Source: Cepaea nemoralis
Lineage: Eukaryota; Mollusca; Gastropoda; Stylommatophora; Helicidae
NCBI GenBank assembly: GCA_014155875.1
Contig: JACEFZ010013563.1
Location: 124,001 to 188,000, forward strand
Reading direction: 5' to 3'
DNA: 64,000 nucleotides
Position numbers and translations under genes: made by a program. Shown here piece by piece: positions 45,315 through 57,200 of this stretch. The notes beneath the pieces were generated by a model. The model was given only the letters and a program-made list of their open reading frames with translations, searched no databases and was not told the origin of the DNA. How positions within the stretch are numbered: the stretch's first letter is position 1; every line of letters starts with the position of its first letter.

Positions 45315-48300
45315 TCATCTATCATTTCTCCATTTCTTTAATAACCTCAAATTTTTTTCAATAATTGCAATATCTACATCAATGTCTCTATCCTCTCGAG
45401 GAGAGCTATCTTCTTTCATATCAGCTTCTTCATCAGTTTCTGACTTTTCATCCATCTCTTGTTCCCCATCTGTATATCCATTACTAGCAACCGCTAATCT
45501 CTTCCTTTCTACATCTAATCTAATTTTTCTGTCTTGCCGTCTCAACAGATTTTCAAAAAGTGGCATCTCTTCCTCACTCGAAGAATTCTCTCTAAGTTTC
45601 CTTTGCCTCTTAATTTCTTTTTCTTTCTGTCTATCCAACTTTCTTTTTACTGCTTGTCTTGTATTCATAAATGGAGGTTCAATATTTTCCCTAACTGACT
45701 CTTCACTCATATAATCGTCATACACATTATTTTCCTCTGTCATGACTGTTTTTGGTATCGTTTCTTCTTGTTCAGCTGTATTAGATGCTGTTGTTACTTG
45801 TTTTCCATTCTCTATAGGCCTTGGATGACCCGATTGTCTGACGATCTGTCCACCCGACAATATTTCTTCGGAACAATAATTATTATTATTATTATTCTCT
45901 GCATCCCTTTCTTCATTATCCCGCCTTAAGTGTTCTACATGTGAACGTGCAACATGCCCTGAAATTTGATTCTTAATAGTATACGACACTGGACCTTTTT
46001 TTTCTAAAATATAGTATCCCGGGACCCAATGAGCATCAAACTTAGAGTTTTTTCTATGTTTTTTATAATATACCCTATCACCTACGTTAAACTCTTGTAA
46101 GTGTGCATTTTTATTTGCGTATTTCTTCTGTCTTTCTCTAGCCTTAATTATATTATTTCTTAAACGTACATGTGCTTTATGCATTTCTTGTAACCTTGTT
46201 TCTTGAAAATCTTCCCCCAAATATTTTCTCCTAGGTTTTAATAAATTATCAATTGGCAATATCGGTTCTCTTCCATGTACTAAGTAAAATGGTGAGAAAC
46301 CTGTTCCTTCATTTTCGTGTGTACGTATCGCCGCTAATGCCATCCCCAAATAAAGATCCCAATCCATATCGTGTTCTTCTACATTTTTCGCTAGAATATT
46401 GTATAGTGTTCTATGTTGTCTCTCATTTTTTGCATTAGAAGTTGGTCTGTAATATGAAGTCCTAATGTGTTTTATATTCCAATCTTTTACCAATTTCTCA
46501 AACTTTTTATTTACAAACTCTTTCCCATTGTCTGTAAGTATTATTTGTGGACACCCAAACCTTGGTATAAATTCTTGTAAAAGCATATTTATAACTGAAT
46601 CAGCACTCTTGTCTGGAATTGGATATACTTCTGGCCAAAGACTATATGAATCAACTATATGTAGTAAGTATACATTTCCCGATAATGTTTTTGGATGAGG
46701 ACCTGAAATATCCAAACTTACTTTCTGCATTGGAAATTGAGGAATATCGGTATCTTGTAAAGGACATTTAATTATCTTCATGTTCCTTAACCTACACTTT
46801 TCACATGCTTCAACATATTCATATACGCTTTTGAATAAATTCGGCCAATAATATTTACTGCTAATAGCCTTCACTAACTTATCTCGTCCAAAATGACCAT
46901 TATTATCGTGGTACGCCTTTAAGACTTCTTGTTCTAAATGTTTCGGAATATATTTTCTTACTCCTTCACCTTTTTCACTGATATAATATAATTGATTGTC
47001 TTCTTGTAACTCTACAAACTTTCTTTTAAAACTATTTTCCCCTGTTTCTTTCAATTTCTTTTTTATCTGTACTACTTTCGGATCCAATTCTTGTTCTGTT
47101 TTCATATCAAACTGTTCTAAATGTGGGTCTTCTGTTCTAGTTTCCGACTCTTGCTCTGATGGTAAACTCTCAAATTCTTCCCTATTTATTATGGCAGAAT
47201 CTAATATATTAACTTGCCAGTTTCGATCATCTACCTCTGGTTCAACTTCATCTTCCGTGTTTCCTGATGACTGTGGGTACGGGATCCTAGACAAAAGATC
47301 GGCGCACGTATTATGTTTTCCTGACACATATTCAACCTTAGCATTGTACCCTTGTAAATTCAATGCCCACGTTTGTATTTTCCTATTTTGTATTGGTGCT
47401 TCTAATATCGACTTTAATGGCATGTGGTCAGTTCTAATAATAAAATTGGCGTTATGTAAGTAATAATTTAGTTTTTGCAGCGCGTAGTGTATTGCATATG
47501 CTTCTTTCTCAATAATCGGCCATTTCTTTTGAGTCTTGCTGAGTTTATGCGACAAGAAATAGATTGGTCTTTCATTTTTAACCCCTGGTATTCCAGATTC
47601 TTCTCCTTCATATGGTTGAACCAAACATGCTCCTATTGCATTGTCTGAAGCATCTGTGTATAGTATTAGTTGTTTATTCAGGTCTGGATGTGTTAATAAT
47701 GGTACCACCGTTAAGCTATCTTTTAAAAGTTCAAATGCTTTTTGACACTCATCATCCCACTTAAATCTAGCGTATTTTCCCGTTAAATTCGTAATAGGTA
47801 TTGCTATCTTAGAAAAGGCTGGTACAAACCGCCGATAATACGCACAGGTTCCTATAAAAGCCCTTACTTCCTTAACGTTAGTGGGAGGAGGTAACTCTTT
47901 AATAACTTTTATTTTTTCCATGTCTGGTTTAATACCTTCCCTATTTATTATATAGCCTAAATATTTTGTTTCTGTCTTTAAAAACTGGCACTTACTAAGC
48001 TTTAATTTAACGTCATGCCTTCTTAATCTGTCAAATACTAGTCTAACATGTTCCAAATGATTCTCTACATCTCCTTTTGTAAAAATCAATACGTCATCAA
48101 TATATGCTAAGGCAAAACTTTGCATACCGTCTAGTACTTCATTTATTAAGAACATATAGTGGGATGGTGCATTTTTGAGACCGAATGGCATACGTAAAAA
48201 TTTGTACGAACCCATATGAGTACAAAAGGCACTTTTATTTTGCGCGTCTACTGACATCGGAATACACCAAAATCCTGCCCTTGCGTCCAGCGTTGTGAAA

Positions 48301-49706
48301 TATGTAGAACCATTAAGTAGCCCCAAAATATCATCAATTACTGGCAGTGGGTACGCTACATTCTTAGTAATTTTATTTAACGCCCTGTAGTCACAACAGA
48401 ACCTGTTCGAACCATCAGACTTGGCCACAATTACCACCGGAGATGACCATTCTGATTTTGATCTTGTTATTATGCCTGCTTTTAACATATCTTCTATTGC
48501 CTTTTCTACTACTTCTCTATTTCTTAACGGAGTTCTGTATGGTTTTAAACTAATTGGTGGATGATCTCCCGTGTCTATTTCCATCGTAACTGTTTGTGTC
48601 TTACCCAATTCTAAATCATTTATCGCAAACACATCTTGATTTTGCTTTATCAGTTGTTCTAACACTTCCTTGTTTTCTGGCGAAGTTTTTAATTGTGCTA
48701 ACAATTCTTTTTCTCTTGTTACTTTGTCTAGTGAATGTATTTGTGCTGTATTTCTTCTATATGGATGGATCAATTCATCCATTCTTGCGTTCCCTTTCCT
48801 TCTGTATCCGCGTCTATTATTACTTCTTTCATTAGAGGTTTCTGAATAACTTATTCCCACCATATTTACTCTATCTGTTGTCAATATGTCACTAACGCTG
48901 TCATGTTCTAGCTTAGCTATTACACATCCTCTGTATAATTTAATTTCTCTACCTGTGTTATTAATAACCATTACTGGAAATGTTAAACTTTTATCTAATT
49001 CTATTATTCCATCCGGAACTTCTAAACCTGGCTCATCAATTATTTCATTTTGCAATTCTGTGATTCTAACTATGTTTCCTGCTACATAATATGGGTTTCT
49101 CTTCAGTCTTGCTTGTATCAAATTAACTGACTGTGGTTTTAAATTCATGGTTGTTTTAACTCTAACTAATGTCGACACATGCATATCTTCCTCTAGATCT
49201 ACGTAAACATCTTGGAATTTTAATTTATGCAAATCAAATAAAAGTCTCACCCCATTTTTCAATAAAAAATCTCGTCCCAATATCATATTTCTATTTAAAT
49301 CTTTAACCACATGGAACATATGCCTAACATTTATCCCTCCTAATTTCAAATTTATCATTGTTTGTCCTAACACTTCCAATTTTTGTCCCGTTACCGAATG
49401 AAGATTCTCTTGAATTCTAATTATTTTACAATTTTTTAACATTCGATATAAAAATGCTTCTTTAATCACGCTAACTTGTGCTCCCGAATCAACTAATGTT
49501 CTAACTTTATATTTTCCTATCTGTACTATACATGAGCTAGGATCTACCATATTTAATGACAATTGCTTTACCTCGGCTTGTTTTTTATTTCTAAATGTTC
49601 TATTATACTCATCCTTTGGGTTTTTAATATATTGATGCCCTTTTTGGATCTTACTATCTTCCCTCTTACTGCCGATCCTATTCAATAAGCGGGATGCCAA
49701 TTTCCC
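45315..49706 (-). CDS. pol: Pol of gypsy copy 2, intact
   Basis: Open for about 1461 codons in the -1 frame relative to gag; no ATG at the natural start, so it is probably made as Gag-Pol by frameshifting at GGGAAAT. Domains (residues counted from 49700): protease DSGA at ~71; RT with YIDD at ~533; RNase H TDASD at ~682 with E733 and D758; integrase HHCC finger H931/H936/C966/C969; catalytic triad D997 (DISG), D1057 (TDNG) and E1093, the last two 35 residues apart as in DD35E. The final ~200 residues are highly charged (KRKLDRQKEKEIKRQRK) and may be nuclear-localising; no chromodomain seen. All key residues are present. Confidence 0.93.
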   Translation of the reverse strand, partial: GKLASRLLNRIGSKREDSKIQKGHQYIKNPKDEYNRTFRNKKQAEVKQLSLNMVDPSSCIVQIGKYKVRTLVDSGAQVSVIKEAFLYRMLKNCKIIRIQENLHSVTGQKLEVLGQTMINLKLGGINVRHMFHVVKDLNRNMILGRDFLLKNGVRLLFDLHKLKFQDVYVDLEEDMHVSTLVRVKTTMNLKPQSVNLIQARLKRNPYYVAGNIVRITELQNEIIDEPGLEVPDGIIELDKSLTFPVMVINNTGREIKLYRGCVIAKLEHDSVSDILTTDRVNMVGISYSETSNERSNNRRGYRRKGNARMDELIHPYRRNTAQIHSLDKVTREKELLAQLKTSPENKEVLEQLIKQNQDVFAINDLELGKTQTVTMEIDTGDHPPISLKPYRTPLRNREVVEKAIEDMLKAGIITRSKSEWSSPVVIVAKSDGSNRFCCDYRALNKITKNVAYPLPVIDDILGLLNGSTYFTTLDARAGFWCIPMSVDAQNKSAFCTHMGSYKFLRMPFGLKNAPSHYMFLINEVLDGMQSFALAYIDDVLIFTKGDVENHLEHVRLVFDRLRRHDVKLKLSKCQFLKTETKYLGYIINREGIKPDMEKIKVIKELPPPTNVKEVRAFIGTCAYYRRFVPAFSKIAIPITNLTGKYARFKWDDECQKAFELLKDSLTVVPLLTHPDLNKQLILYTDASDNAIGACLVQPYEGEESGIPGVKNERPIYFLSHKLSKTQKKWPIIEKEAYAIHYALQKLNYYLHNANFIIRTDHMPLKSILEAPIQNRKIQTWALNLQGYNAKVEYVSGKHNTCADLLSRIPYPQSSGNTEDEVEPEVDDRNWQVNILDSAIINREEFESLPSEQESETRTEDPHLEQFDMKTEQELDPKVVQIKKKLKETGENSFKRKFVELQEDNQLYYISEKGEGVRKYIPKHLEQEVLKAYHDNNGHFGRDKLVKAISSKYYWPNLFKSVYEYVEACEKCRLRNMKIIKCPLQDTDIPQFPMQKVSLDISGPHPKTLSGNVYLLHIVDSYSLWPEVYPIPDKSADSVINMLLQEFIPRFGCPQIILTDNGKEFVNKKFEKLVKDWNIKHIRTSYYRPTSNAKNERQHRTLYNILAKNVEEHDMDWDLYLGMALAAIRTHENEGTGFSPFYLVHGREPILPIDNLLKPRRKYLGEDFQETRLQEMHKAHVRLRNNIIKARERQKKYANKNAHLQEFNVGDRVYYKKHRKNSKFDAHWVPGYYILEKKGPVSYTIKNQISGHVARSHVEHLRRDNEERDAENNNNNNYCSEEILSGGQIVRQSGHPRPIENGKQVTTASNTAEQEETIPKTVMTEENNVYDDYMSEESVRENIEPPFMNTRQAVKRKLDRQKEKEIKRQRKLRENSSSEEEMPLFENLLRRQDRKIRLDVERKRLAVASNGYTDGEQEMDEKSETDEEADMKEDSSPREDRDIDVDIAIIEKNLRLLKKWRNDR

Positions 49707-50692
49707 TGATTTCCTGACCTTCTAAAATTTCTCTGTATTTCTCCAGAATTCCAATTTGCTGGTCTACCATTTGCCATTCTATTCTGTATACTCGTCTGAA
49801 CACCTCTACTATTTTGCGTAATCGATGGGCCACTTCTGTTACCACAAAAGCGAAAAATGTGCCCACGTTGGTGACATCCCCAACAAACCACATTCGAGTT
49901 ATTTGTGTTACCTTCCATGTTTCTTACAGTATTTCTCACTTGTCCTCTTCTATCTTGATTATATACATTCTCGTTTCTTTGCACCATCTGTATTTCTCCT
50001 CGTCTTCCTCTCCATCCATGTCTATACTGACCTATTTCCATAGGTTCTTCAATTCTATCTTCTGAACTACTACCTAACTCTCGTCCTACCCTTAGCCTAA
50101 ACCTCCTCCTCAAGCTTTCCTCTTGTATAGCGATATCTACCGCTTGTGACAATCTTGCAGGATTCTCTCTTAATAATTTAAATTTCAATCCATCTGACTT
50201 AATTCCATCAACAAAAATCCCTACCAACATCCGTTCCACTTCCTCTGCTCGTACATTCTGTCCTAAGAATGACTCTTCAGCTAAGTTGATTAACCTGTCA
50301 CTGTATAGCTGAACACTTTCTGTGCTGTTTTGTCTAGTCTGTCGCAATACTGAGAATGCGTGTTGTGGATCAGTAATTTCAGCATATTTTCTTGCGAGAT
50401 CATCTTTGAATTCTTCCCAAGTTTCACCTCCTGCTGCTTCTAACTTTCTTCTAATATGGTCAGAAACTGGACTTGTACTTGTTCTGTATGCCAAGTTCTT
50501 TTTCTCTCCGTCTGTAGCATTTACCAAATATGCATGTTTTTCAATGGAAATAATCCATTTCTTAAACTGATTTGCTTGACCACTAAATCTTTCAACATCA
50601 TTGCTTATATTCTGTTGTCTTAACACCGCATCCAACCTTGATATTGCCCCGCCAACTCCAGTGAGTACCTGTGAAAAATCTTGGGATTCCAT
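49682..50692 (-). CDS. gag: Gag of gypsy copy 2
   Basis: 336 aa, identical by eye to copy 1 Gag; the CCHC knuckle is intact. The start is the ATG at 50692. It overlaps the pol frame by a few codons at 49682-49706, where the GGGAAAT heptamer lies. Confidence 0.92.
   Translation of the reverse strand: MESQDFSQVLTGVGGAISRLDAVLRQQNISNDVERFSGQANQFKKWIISIEKHAYLVNATDGEKKNLAYRTSTSPVSDHIRRKLEAAGGETWEEFKDDLARKYAEITDPQHAFSVLRQTRQNSTESVQLYSDRLINLAEESFLGQNVRAEEVERMLVGIFVDGIKSDGLKFKLLRENPARLSQAVDIAIQEESLRRRFRLRVGRELGSSSEDRIEEPMEIGQYRHGWRGRRGEIQMVQRNENVYNQDRRGQVRNTVRNMEGNTNNSNVVCWGCHQRGHIFRFCGNRSGPSITQNSRGVQTSIQNRMANGRPANWNSGEIQRNFRRSGNQGNWHPAY
49700..49706 (-). promoter_or_regulatory. Candidate -1 frameshift site, copy 2
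   Basis: GGGAAAT on the minus strand, read G GGA AAT in gag phase. It sits within the gag/pol overlap. Conserved with copy 1, but the copies are too similar for that to be informative. Confidence 0.5.
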
Positions 50693-51718
50693 CCTAAAAT
50701 TTATAATTATCAAGCAATATACAAATATTTCAACAATATTGATTTCAAACCCAGCAACAATACACAATCTGTTAATTACTCTAATATTATCTAATTAACT
50801 TAACTAAATCCTCCAATCGAAGATCCTGACGAAGAAATATTCCTGTTTCAACCCTGAATTTTGATAAAAGAATTTAAATGACCTCCTGATTCAAAATTTC
50901 CTACATCACATAAAAAAAGGACTCTAATCAAGCTCGTTAAAATGATCAGAACAACGAAGAGCGTCTGGATTTCTTTCCTTACTAATTTACTTGAAGTCGA
51001 ATTCAGATTATTTCCAATTATTTCCTGACGTTGATCACGCTCGATATCAGGCTCGCAACAAGACTTTGATTACCTGCTCGATTACTGTAGATTCCCTTCA
51101 GATAAGTTCACCTTCATGCAAGAATCGACAATTGCTCACGACTTCAGCAAAAAAAAACTTACTTTCCAGCAGCAATCTGTGACTTTCATATATATCAAAC
51201 GTAATCCAGTCAACAACAACTGGACTTAAAGCTGACGCTATCTAGTCTCTTATTTTCATGTGGAACTCTCGCCATGGTCAGTTTAAATAGTTGAAAGTAT
51301 AAAGTATTGCAGACCTTGATTTCATAATTCTGGAATTCGTACCATAACCTTGAGTTCACCTTCAACAGTCCCACGGGTTAAAACTCATTTTTTTCTTACT
51401 GATTTTTGATGCAGAACGGCATTACTTATAGCATTTTGCGTTGGTCAGTTCTCCAACTAATTTCATAATTATGCAATAACATCAGTCTTTCAAAAAAATA
51501 AGTATCACTCAAACCTTTTCTTTAGCGCTGACCTTGAAATTGGATCTCCTTCTTAATCAGGAATCTAGTGCAAACCCAGAACAGCTACCAACAGTCGGTT
51601 TTCATCTGTTGTTTTTCAAATTAATTACTTCTCCAGACATGCCCGACATAACTATGGCGGTATTCTCTCTCCGCGACCTCCCATGTTTCGTAAGGTCAAA
51701 GGCACCAAATCAGCCTTG
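50693..51718 (-). other. Leader of gypsy copy 2
   Basis: Non-coding counterpart of 32160-33188. Homopolymer runs differ in length from copy 1. The same TGGTGCC candidate primer site lies near 51707. Confidence 0.6.
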
Positions 51719-52012
51719 TGTGACAGTGCTACACACAAAGGCTATGATCGTGAACGTATAGCACCAGACAAGTCAGTCTTCGCGTTGTTAGAAAAGGATT
51801 TTATTGATGAATCATTCTAGCTCAGCACATATGATGGAGACTCCCTTCTCGGTGTTGACATCTGTTCTCGCTGGCCCCCAAGTGACGTGTGTGTTTTCCT
51901 AGATACCCTTCTTCATTCGTGCACACACGTTCACTATGGTTTTCCCCCTAGTCAAGGAATGCGCAGCATTCCTTAACTCTTTACTCCTAACCTAGAATCC
52001 CTCACTGTTACA
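51719..52012 (-). repeat. 5' LTR of gypsy copy 2
   Basis: 294 bp, identical by eye to 43827-44120, with the copy-2-specific base at 51737. CATA follows. Confidence 0.93.
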
Positions 52013-52016
52013 CATA

Positions 52017-52114
52017 CAGTGACGATTGTCGTGAGCAATGTCGCAAAATTGTAAAGAAAATGGAGAAAAATTGTACATATACATTTTGTAACTTAAAAAT
52101 TAGTGATGCAATTC

Positions 52115-52194
<80 letters not shown>

Positions 52195-52327
52195 AACGCT
52201 CTCACTCACATTACAGTAATGTTATATTATACATGATAAAATCAAGTGTCATACATACAAAATGATAATGTGAAAGATGAAAATACACAAAAAATATGGA
52301 ATGGCATGTTACAGGACATGCGAGCAC

Positions 52328-52395
<68 letters not shown>

Positions 52396-52830
52396 CAGGC
52401 ACACACACATTCCCCACACACACACACATATCCCTCACATACACACCCATACATACATCCTCACATCTAGACAAATACTTGATGCCTCACATGATCACAG
52501 AAGCTAATAAGAACAAACTCCCACACTTTACACACAATTGAGACACTGACGATTGTCGTGAGAATTCTCGCAATTGCAAGAAGTGGAGAAAAAATTGTAC
52601 ATATACATTATGTAGCGTAAACATTAGTGATACAATTCAACTCTTTTTTTTTCTCCCTCTCTCTCTCTCTCTCTCTCTTGCGCTCTCTTTACATACACAC
52701 ACTGTCAGAGAGAGTGAAAGAGAGAGCGAGAGAGTGAGTGAGAGAGAGAAATAGAGAGAGAAAAAGAGAGATCGAGAGAGAGAGAGAGAGAGATAGATAG
52801 AGAGAGAAAGCTTTTATTTGATGTGATTTA
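52017..52830. repeat. TC/AG microsatellites and duplicated local repeat
   Basis: 52017-52120 (GTGACGATTGTCGTGAG..., ending CAATTCAACTC) is repeated at 52545-52645. The part CAAACTCCCACACTTTACAC, which lies before gypsy copy 2 at 43800, is repeated at 52515. So the local repeat was split by gypsy copy 2. Between and after are long (TC)n and (AG)n tracts. Confidence 0.75.
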
Positions 52831-52832
52831 CC

Positions 52833-53210
52833 TGTATTGATTGATTGATTGATTTAGGAACCGACATCACAGCATTCTGGGCATTCCCATAAGCGCTCCA
52901 TCCCCATCCTCAGCACCCAGCGAAGAGTTCCAACACTAATAGTTCCAGTAGCAATCTGATTATATGTCCGCCTCGCCTTTCCACTGAGCATTGATCGTCG
53001 GCCAGATCCCCTCGTCACTCCTCGCTGTCTCATTCTTGCCAGACCATGGTGATCCATTTGCTCCTCCGAGGTGTGCACGTGTTCCCACAAGGCCGCAACC
53101 ACGTCTGCCTTAGCATGCATCAATACTCCACCAAGTTTTGCCGAGCCAGCCAAGCTGTCCGCCTGTTCATTTCCCAGCACACCGGCATGCCCAGGAGAAA
53201 AGCAAGCATC
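52833..53210 (-). pseudogene. 5'-truncated LINE, RNase H C-terminal end
   Basis: Frame of ~108 codons: LGNEQADSLAG (an RNase H-type end motif), TSEEQMDHHGLARMRQRGV, GTISVGTLRWVLRMG, ECPECCDVGS and stop. The 3' tail is GATT units near 52838-52850. Domain type matches the decayed LINE at 1283-3072. 5' parts are absent. Confidence 0.82.
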
Positions 53211-53234
53211 ACCTGGATCTTTTAACTGTATTTT

Positions 53235-53288
53235 AAATGGGTAACAAATTGGGCACGCAGGCCCGTCTTACATTCGGTCCTTCCGAAA

Positions 53289-53363
<75 letters not shown>

Positions 53364-53370
53364 TCAAAGG
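53235..53370 (-). repeat. Partial compound-repeat core and (AG)n
   Basis: 53238-53288 repeats the core segment GGGTAACAAATTGGGCACGC seen at 41918 (and reversed near 680). The AATAAA/TTCG part is lost. Followed by (AG)n to about 53361. Confidence 0.75.
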
Positions 53371-53570
53371 ATTGCATGAAGTTAGTTGTATTGGATAACA
53401 ATACAAGGTGCTGAATATTTAGGACTTTTGACCGGACAAAAATTGATTGCTATTTGCTCAAATTCGATATTTCCGTCCGTCCAATTTGTTTCGATATCAA
53501 AAGTATATGACCTTTAATATAATATCGAAGTGAAATAGAAAAGTGCTTTATAAAATTCTCAAATGTCTAA

Positions 53571-54291
53571 AATAAAGCCTTTACTTTTACACAAACTTTA
53601 AAGATAACCTAAAAATATTACTGCATTATTTTTACTGGATATAACTGTGGTTAATTTACATTTAAATTATATCAAAATTTAGATAAATACTCAGTTATTT
53701 AAATCACATAATACATGTATGCTATTTTTAGTAATGTCCCTTGAAATACTTGTCACGTTGTTATACTGGGTGGCGGGCTAGGGGAATCCCCTATCAAAGG
53801 AGAAGTAAGGTGCCTCCTTCCCTCCGCTATCCTACCGGACACCCTTGGGCAAGGTAGAGTACCCCTTTAGCCCCCCCCCCCTCCCCCCCCGATCAGAGTT
53901 ACATGAAGCCATGTGTGTATGTGGTGGATGAAGTTGAAGAGCAGCTAACAGATAGTTGTAGGTTCTGGTCTCCAACTTCACGACGGTAGGCAGAGGATCT
54001 CTTTTGTTTTGGCGGGGGGGGGGGGGGACAATAGCTACCGTCATCGACCAGTATAGTCATTGCTGAGAAGGATAGCAATGGCAAACTACCTTCTTTACAG
54101 ATGCCAAGAATAGCGTGTATTGCAATCTCATAGAAAGTCCCCTGATCTTTTTATCCGGTACGGTGAAAATATTTTCAGAAATGTAGAAGATACGAAAGAA
54201 ATCACCATTGGAGGAAGAAACATCAATAACATTAGATATGCAGATGATACAGTATTCACGGAAGACAATGAGCAGGAACTGCAACATTTAG
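53571..54291 (+). pseudogene. Deleted RTE-like copy: leader joined to RT palm
   Basis: 53765-54137 is an RTE-like 5' leader (TCAAAGGAGAAGTAAGG.GCC, CACGACGGTAGGCAGAGGAT, AGCAATGGCAAACTACCTTC). It joins directly, at about 54137, to RT palm sequence IRYADDTVFTEDNEQELQHL (54232-54291), then breaks into the leader of the next copy at 54292. This is a large internal deletion; endonuclease and most of RT are missing. Confidence 0.75.
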
Positions 54292-57200
54292 CTGGGAAGC
54301 GGGGTAGGGGTATCCCCTATCAAAGGAGAAGTAAGGCGCCTCCTTCCCTCCGCTAGCCTACGGGACACCCTTGGGCAAGGTGGAGTACCCGTTTAGCCCC
54401 CCGATCAGGGTTACGTGAAGCCATGGGTGCAGGTGGTGGATGAAGATGGAGAGCAGCCAACAGATAGGTGTAGGTTATGGTCTCCACCTTCACGACGGTA
54501 GGCAGAGGATCTCTTTTTTGAGGAGACAATGGCTACGGTCACTGACCAGTATGGTCACTGCTAGGAAGGAAAGCAATGGCAAACTACCTTCTTTACACAT
54601 GCCAAGAAAATCATGTTGTGTGAAATCATCGATAATCAGAGAAACGGCGTAAATTGGTGCTCCTTAGGAGCAACCTCGCCCGGTAGGGATAGTCATGCGC
54701 ACCAGGTGACTCCAGACCGTCAACAGGCTACTAGGTGCAACAGATTAATATCATTGAAAGTAGGAACTTGGAACGTTAGAACAATGAATGCAGATGGAAA
54801 GTTAGAAAACATCAAAAAAGAAATGAAGAGAGAGAAGATTAACATATTAGGAATATCGGAAACGAGATGGAAAGGAGCAGGGATAAGGACAGGAGAGGAT
54901 TGTAAGATTATTTACTCTGGGGGAGAAGAACAGCAAAGAGGTGTAGCCATTATATTAGATAAGCAAACATCAAATTCTGTCAAAGGATATCATGCTGTGT
55001 CAGACAGAGTCCTATTAGTAAAATTAAACGGAAGACCTTTTAAAATAAATGTCATTCAAGTATATGCCCCAACAAGTGAAAGCAGTGAAGAAAGCATAGA
55101 GGAATTTTATAATGACGTGGAGTCTGCTTTGAAGAACTGCAAAAAATCAGAAATAAATATCATAATGGGTGATTTCAACGCAAAAATAGGACAGCAAGGC
55201 GATGGATGCAGTGTAGGCAACCATGGTTTGGGAGAGAGAAATGAAAGAGGATACAGACTTGTAGAATGGGCAAAAGAACAAGAAATGGTTGTAGGAAACA
55301 CCTGGTTTAAACAGCATCCTAGAAGATTATGGACATGGAGGAGTCCAGACAGCAGGATTAAAAACCAGATAGATTACATCCTGATTAGCAAAAGGTTTCG
55401 AAATGCGTTAACAGTCGTAAAAACAGTTCCAAATGCAGACTGTTACAGTGATCACTAGATTAATTACAGGCACATTGAGGGTAAAGTTAAAGAAAGTCAA
55501 GTATACAGCAGGAAACCCTAAATATGACTTGTGCAAATTGAAAACTGACAAAGAAATACAAGATAATTTTAACATAGAAGTAAAGAACAAATTTGATATA
55601 TTGTCTGATCTAGAGATCCTGTTTCAAGATGTAGATGATCAATGGGAAACGATGAAGAATTCAATCAGTTGCGCAGCAGAAAAAACTATTCCAAAAGTAA
55701 AGAAAGTGGGCCGTAAGACATGGATGACTGAAGAAATTTTACAACTAATGGAAACAAGAAGACAGAACAAAAATAATCCTGCCAAATATGAAGAAATTCA
55801 CAGAAAGGTGAGAACCTTATGTAAGGAGGCAAAAGAAACATGGCTTGAGAAAAATTGCAGAGAAATTGAAAAACAACACAACAGTAACAATGCGAAACTA
55901 ATGCACAAAAGAATTCAGGAGCTTACTAATCAAAGAACACGTACATCAGCAGGCTGCCTAAAGACAAAAGATGGAAGAGTCATAATAGAAAAAGATCAGA
56001 TATTACATGAATGGTCAGATTACGTGAAAAACCCTGTATGACGATAACAGAGACGAACAGTATGATGTTCAAAATAATAATGAAGGACCAGCAATTTTGA
56101 AGATGGAGGTTCAGAATGCTCTTAACCATATGAAATCTGGCAAGACCCCCGGTTCAGACAGCGTCACAACAGAAATGATTAATGCTTTAGAAGAATATGG
56201 AATAGATCAAGTTACCAGTCTGCTTAATACAATATATGATACTGGAAATATACCTCAGGAGTTATGTAATTCTGTATTTATTGCAATCCCAAAGAAATCA
56301 GGAGCCTTGGAATGTGATCAACATCGAACAATTAGTATAATGAGTCACATCACGAAGATTTTGCTAAGAATTATCATGCAAAGAGTTAGGAGGAAAATAC
56401 AACCTGAAATAGGAGAAGAACAATGTGGGTTTGTGGAAGGCAAGGGTACAGTAAATGCTGTGTATATACTGAGAAACATAATCGAACGTTCTATAGAAGT
56501 AAACAAAGATCTACACCTTTGCTTTATTGACTACACAAAGGCTTTTGATAAAGTGAGACATGTCAACATGATAAGGATGCTTGAAGATCTACAAATTGAT
56601 GGAAAAAACTTAGACTTGTAAAAAACATATATTGGAAACAATAAGCTGCCATAAGTGTTGATAATGAAGTAAGCCAATATCAGCCTATTAAAAGGGGTGT
56701 GAGACAGGGATGTGTAATGTCTCCAGATCTGTTTTCCCTGTACAGTGAAAGTATTTTCAGAAATATTGAAGATATGGAAGGAATCAACATTGGGGGACGA
56801 TGCATCAATAACATTAGATATGCAGATGATACAGTCTTGATTGCAGACAATGAACAGGACCTGCAAAATTTAGTAGATGCGATTGTTACACACAGTGAAC
56901 AACTAGGGTTAGAATTAAATTGTAAAAAGACACAGATTATGGTCGTCACTAGGAAGGACGAAATACCACAATGTAATATACAAGTAAATGGGAATATTCT
57001 TCAACAAGTGAGCAGGTACAATTATCTCGGAACAGTAATAACATCTGATGGGAGATGCCTTGAAGAGATTAGAACAAGAATCGCCATGGCAAAAGTAGCC
57101 TTTAGCAAGATGAAAAACATATTGACCAATAAAAAGATGTCAATTGAAACGAGAAAAAGAGTGTTGAGATGCTACATTGAACCTGTACTTTTGTATGGAT

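Larger units (their letters stand above)
43827..52012 (-). mobile_element. Ty3/gypsy LTR retrotransposon, copy 2 (intact frames)
   Basis: 8186 bp, opposite orientation to copy 1 and 3.8 kb away. LTRs of 294 bp (43827-44120 and 51719-52012) look identical to each other. Target duplicate is CATA (43823-43826, 52013-52016). gag and a 1461-codon pol are both uninterrupted. It inserted in a small local repeat whose other copy lies at 52500-52640. Confidence 0.94.

Noticed and set aside
45382..49089. Plus-strand frames across gypsy copy 2
   Set aside because: Antisense shadows of the intact pol frame; the same shadows appear in copy 1.
53832..54084. Pro-rich minus-strand frames
   Set aside because: They arise from C-runs in the RTE-like leader.
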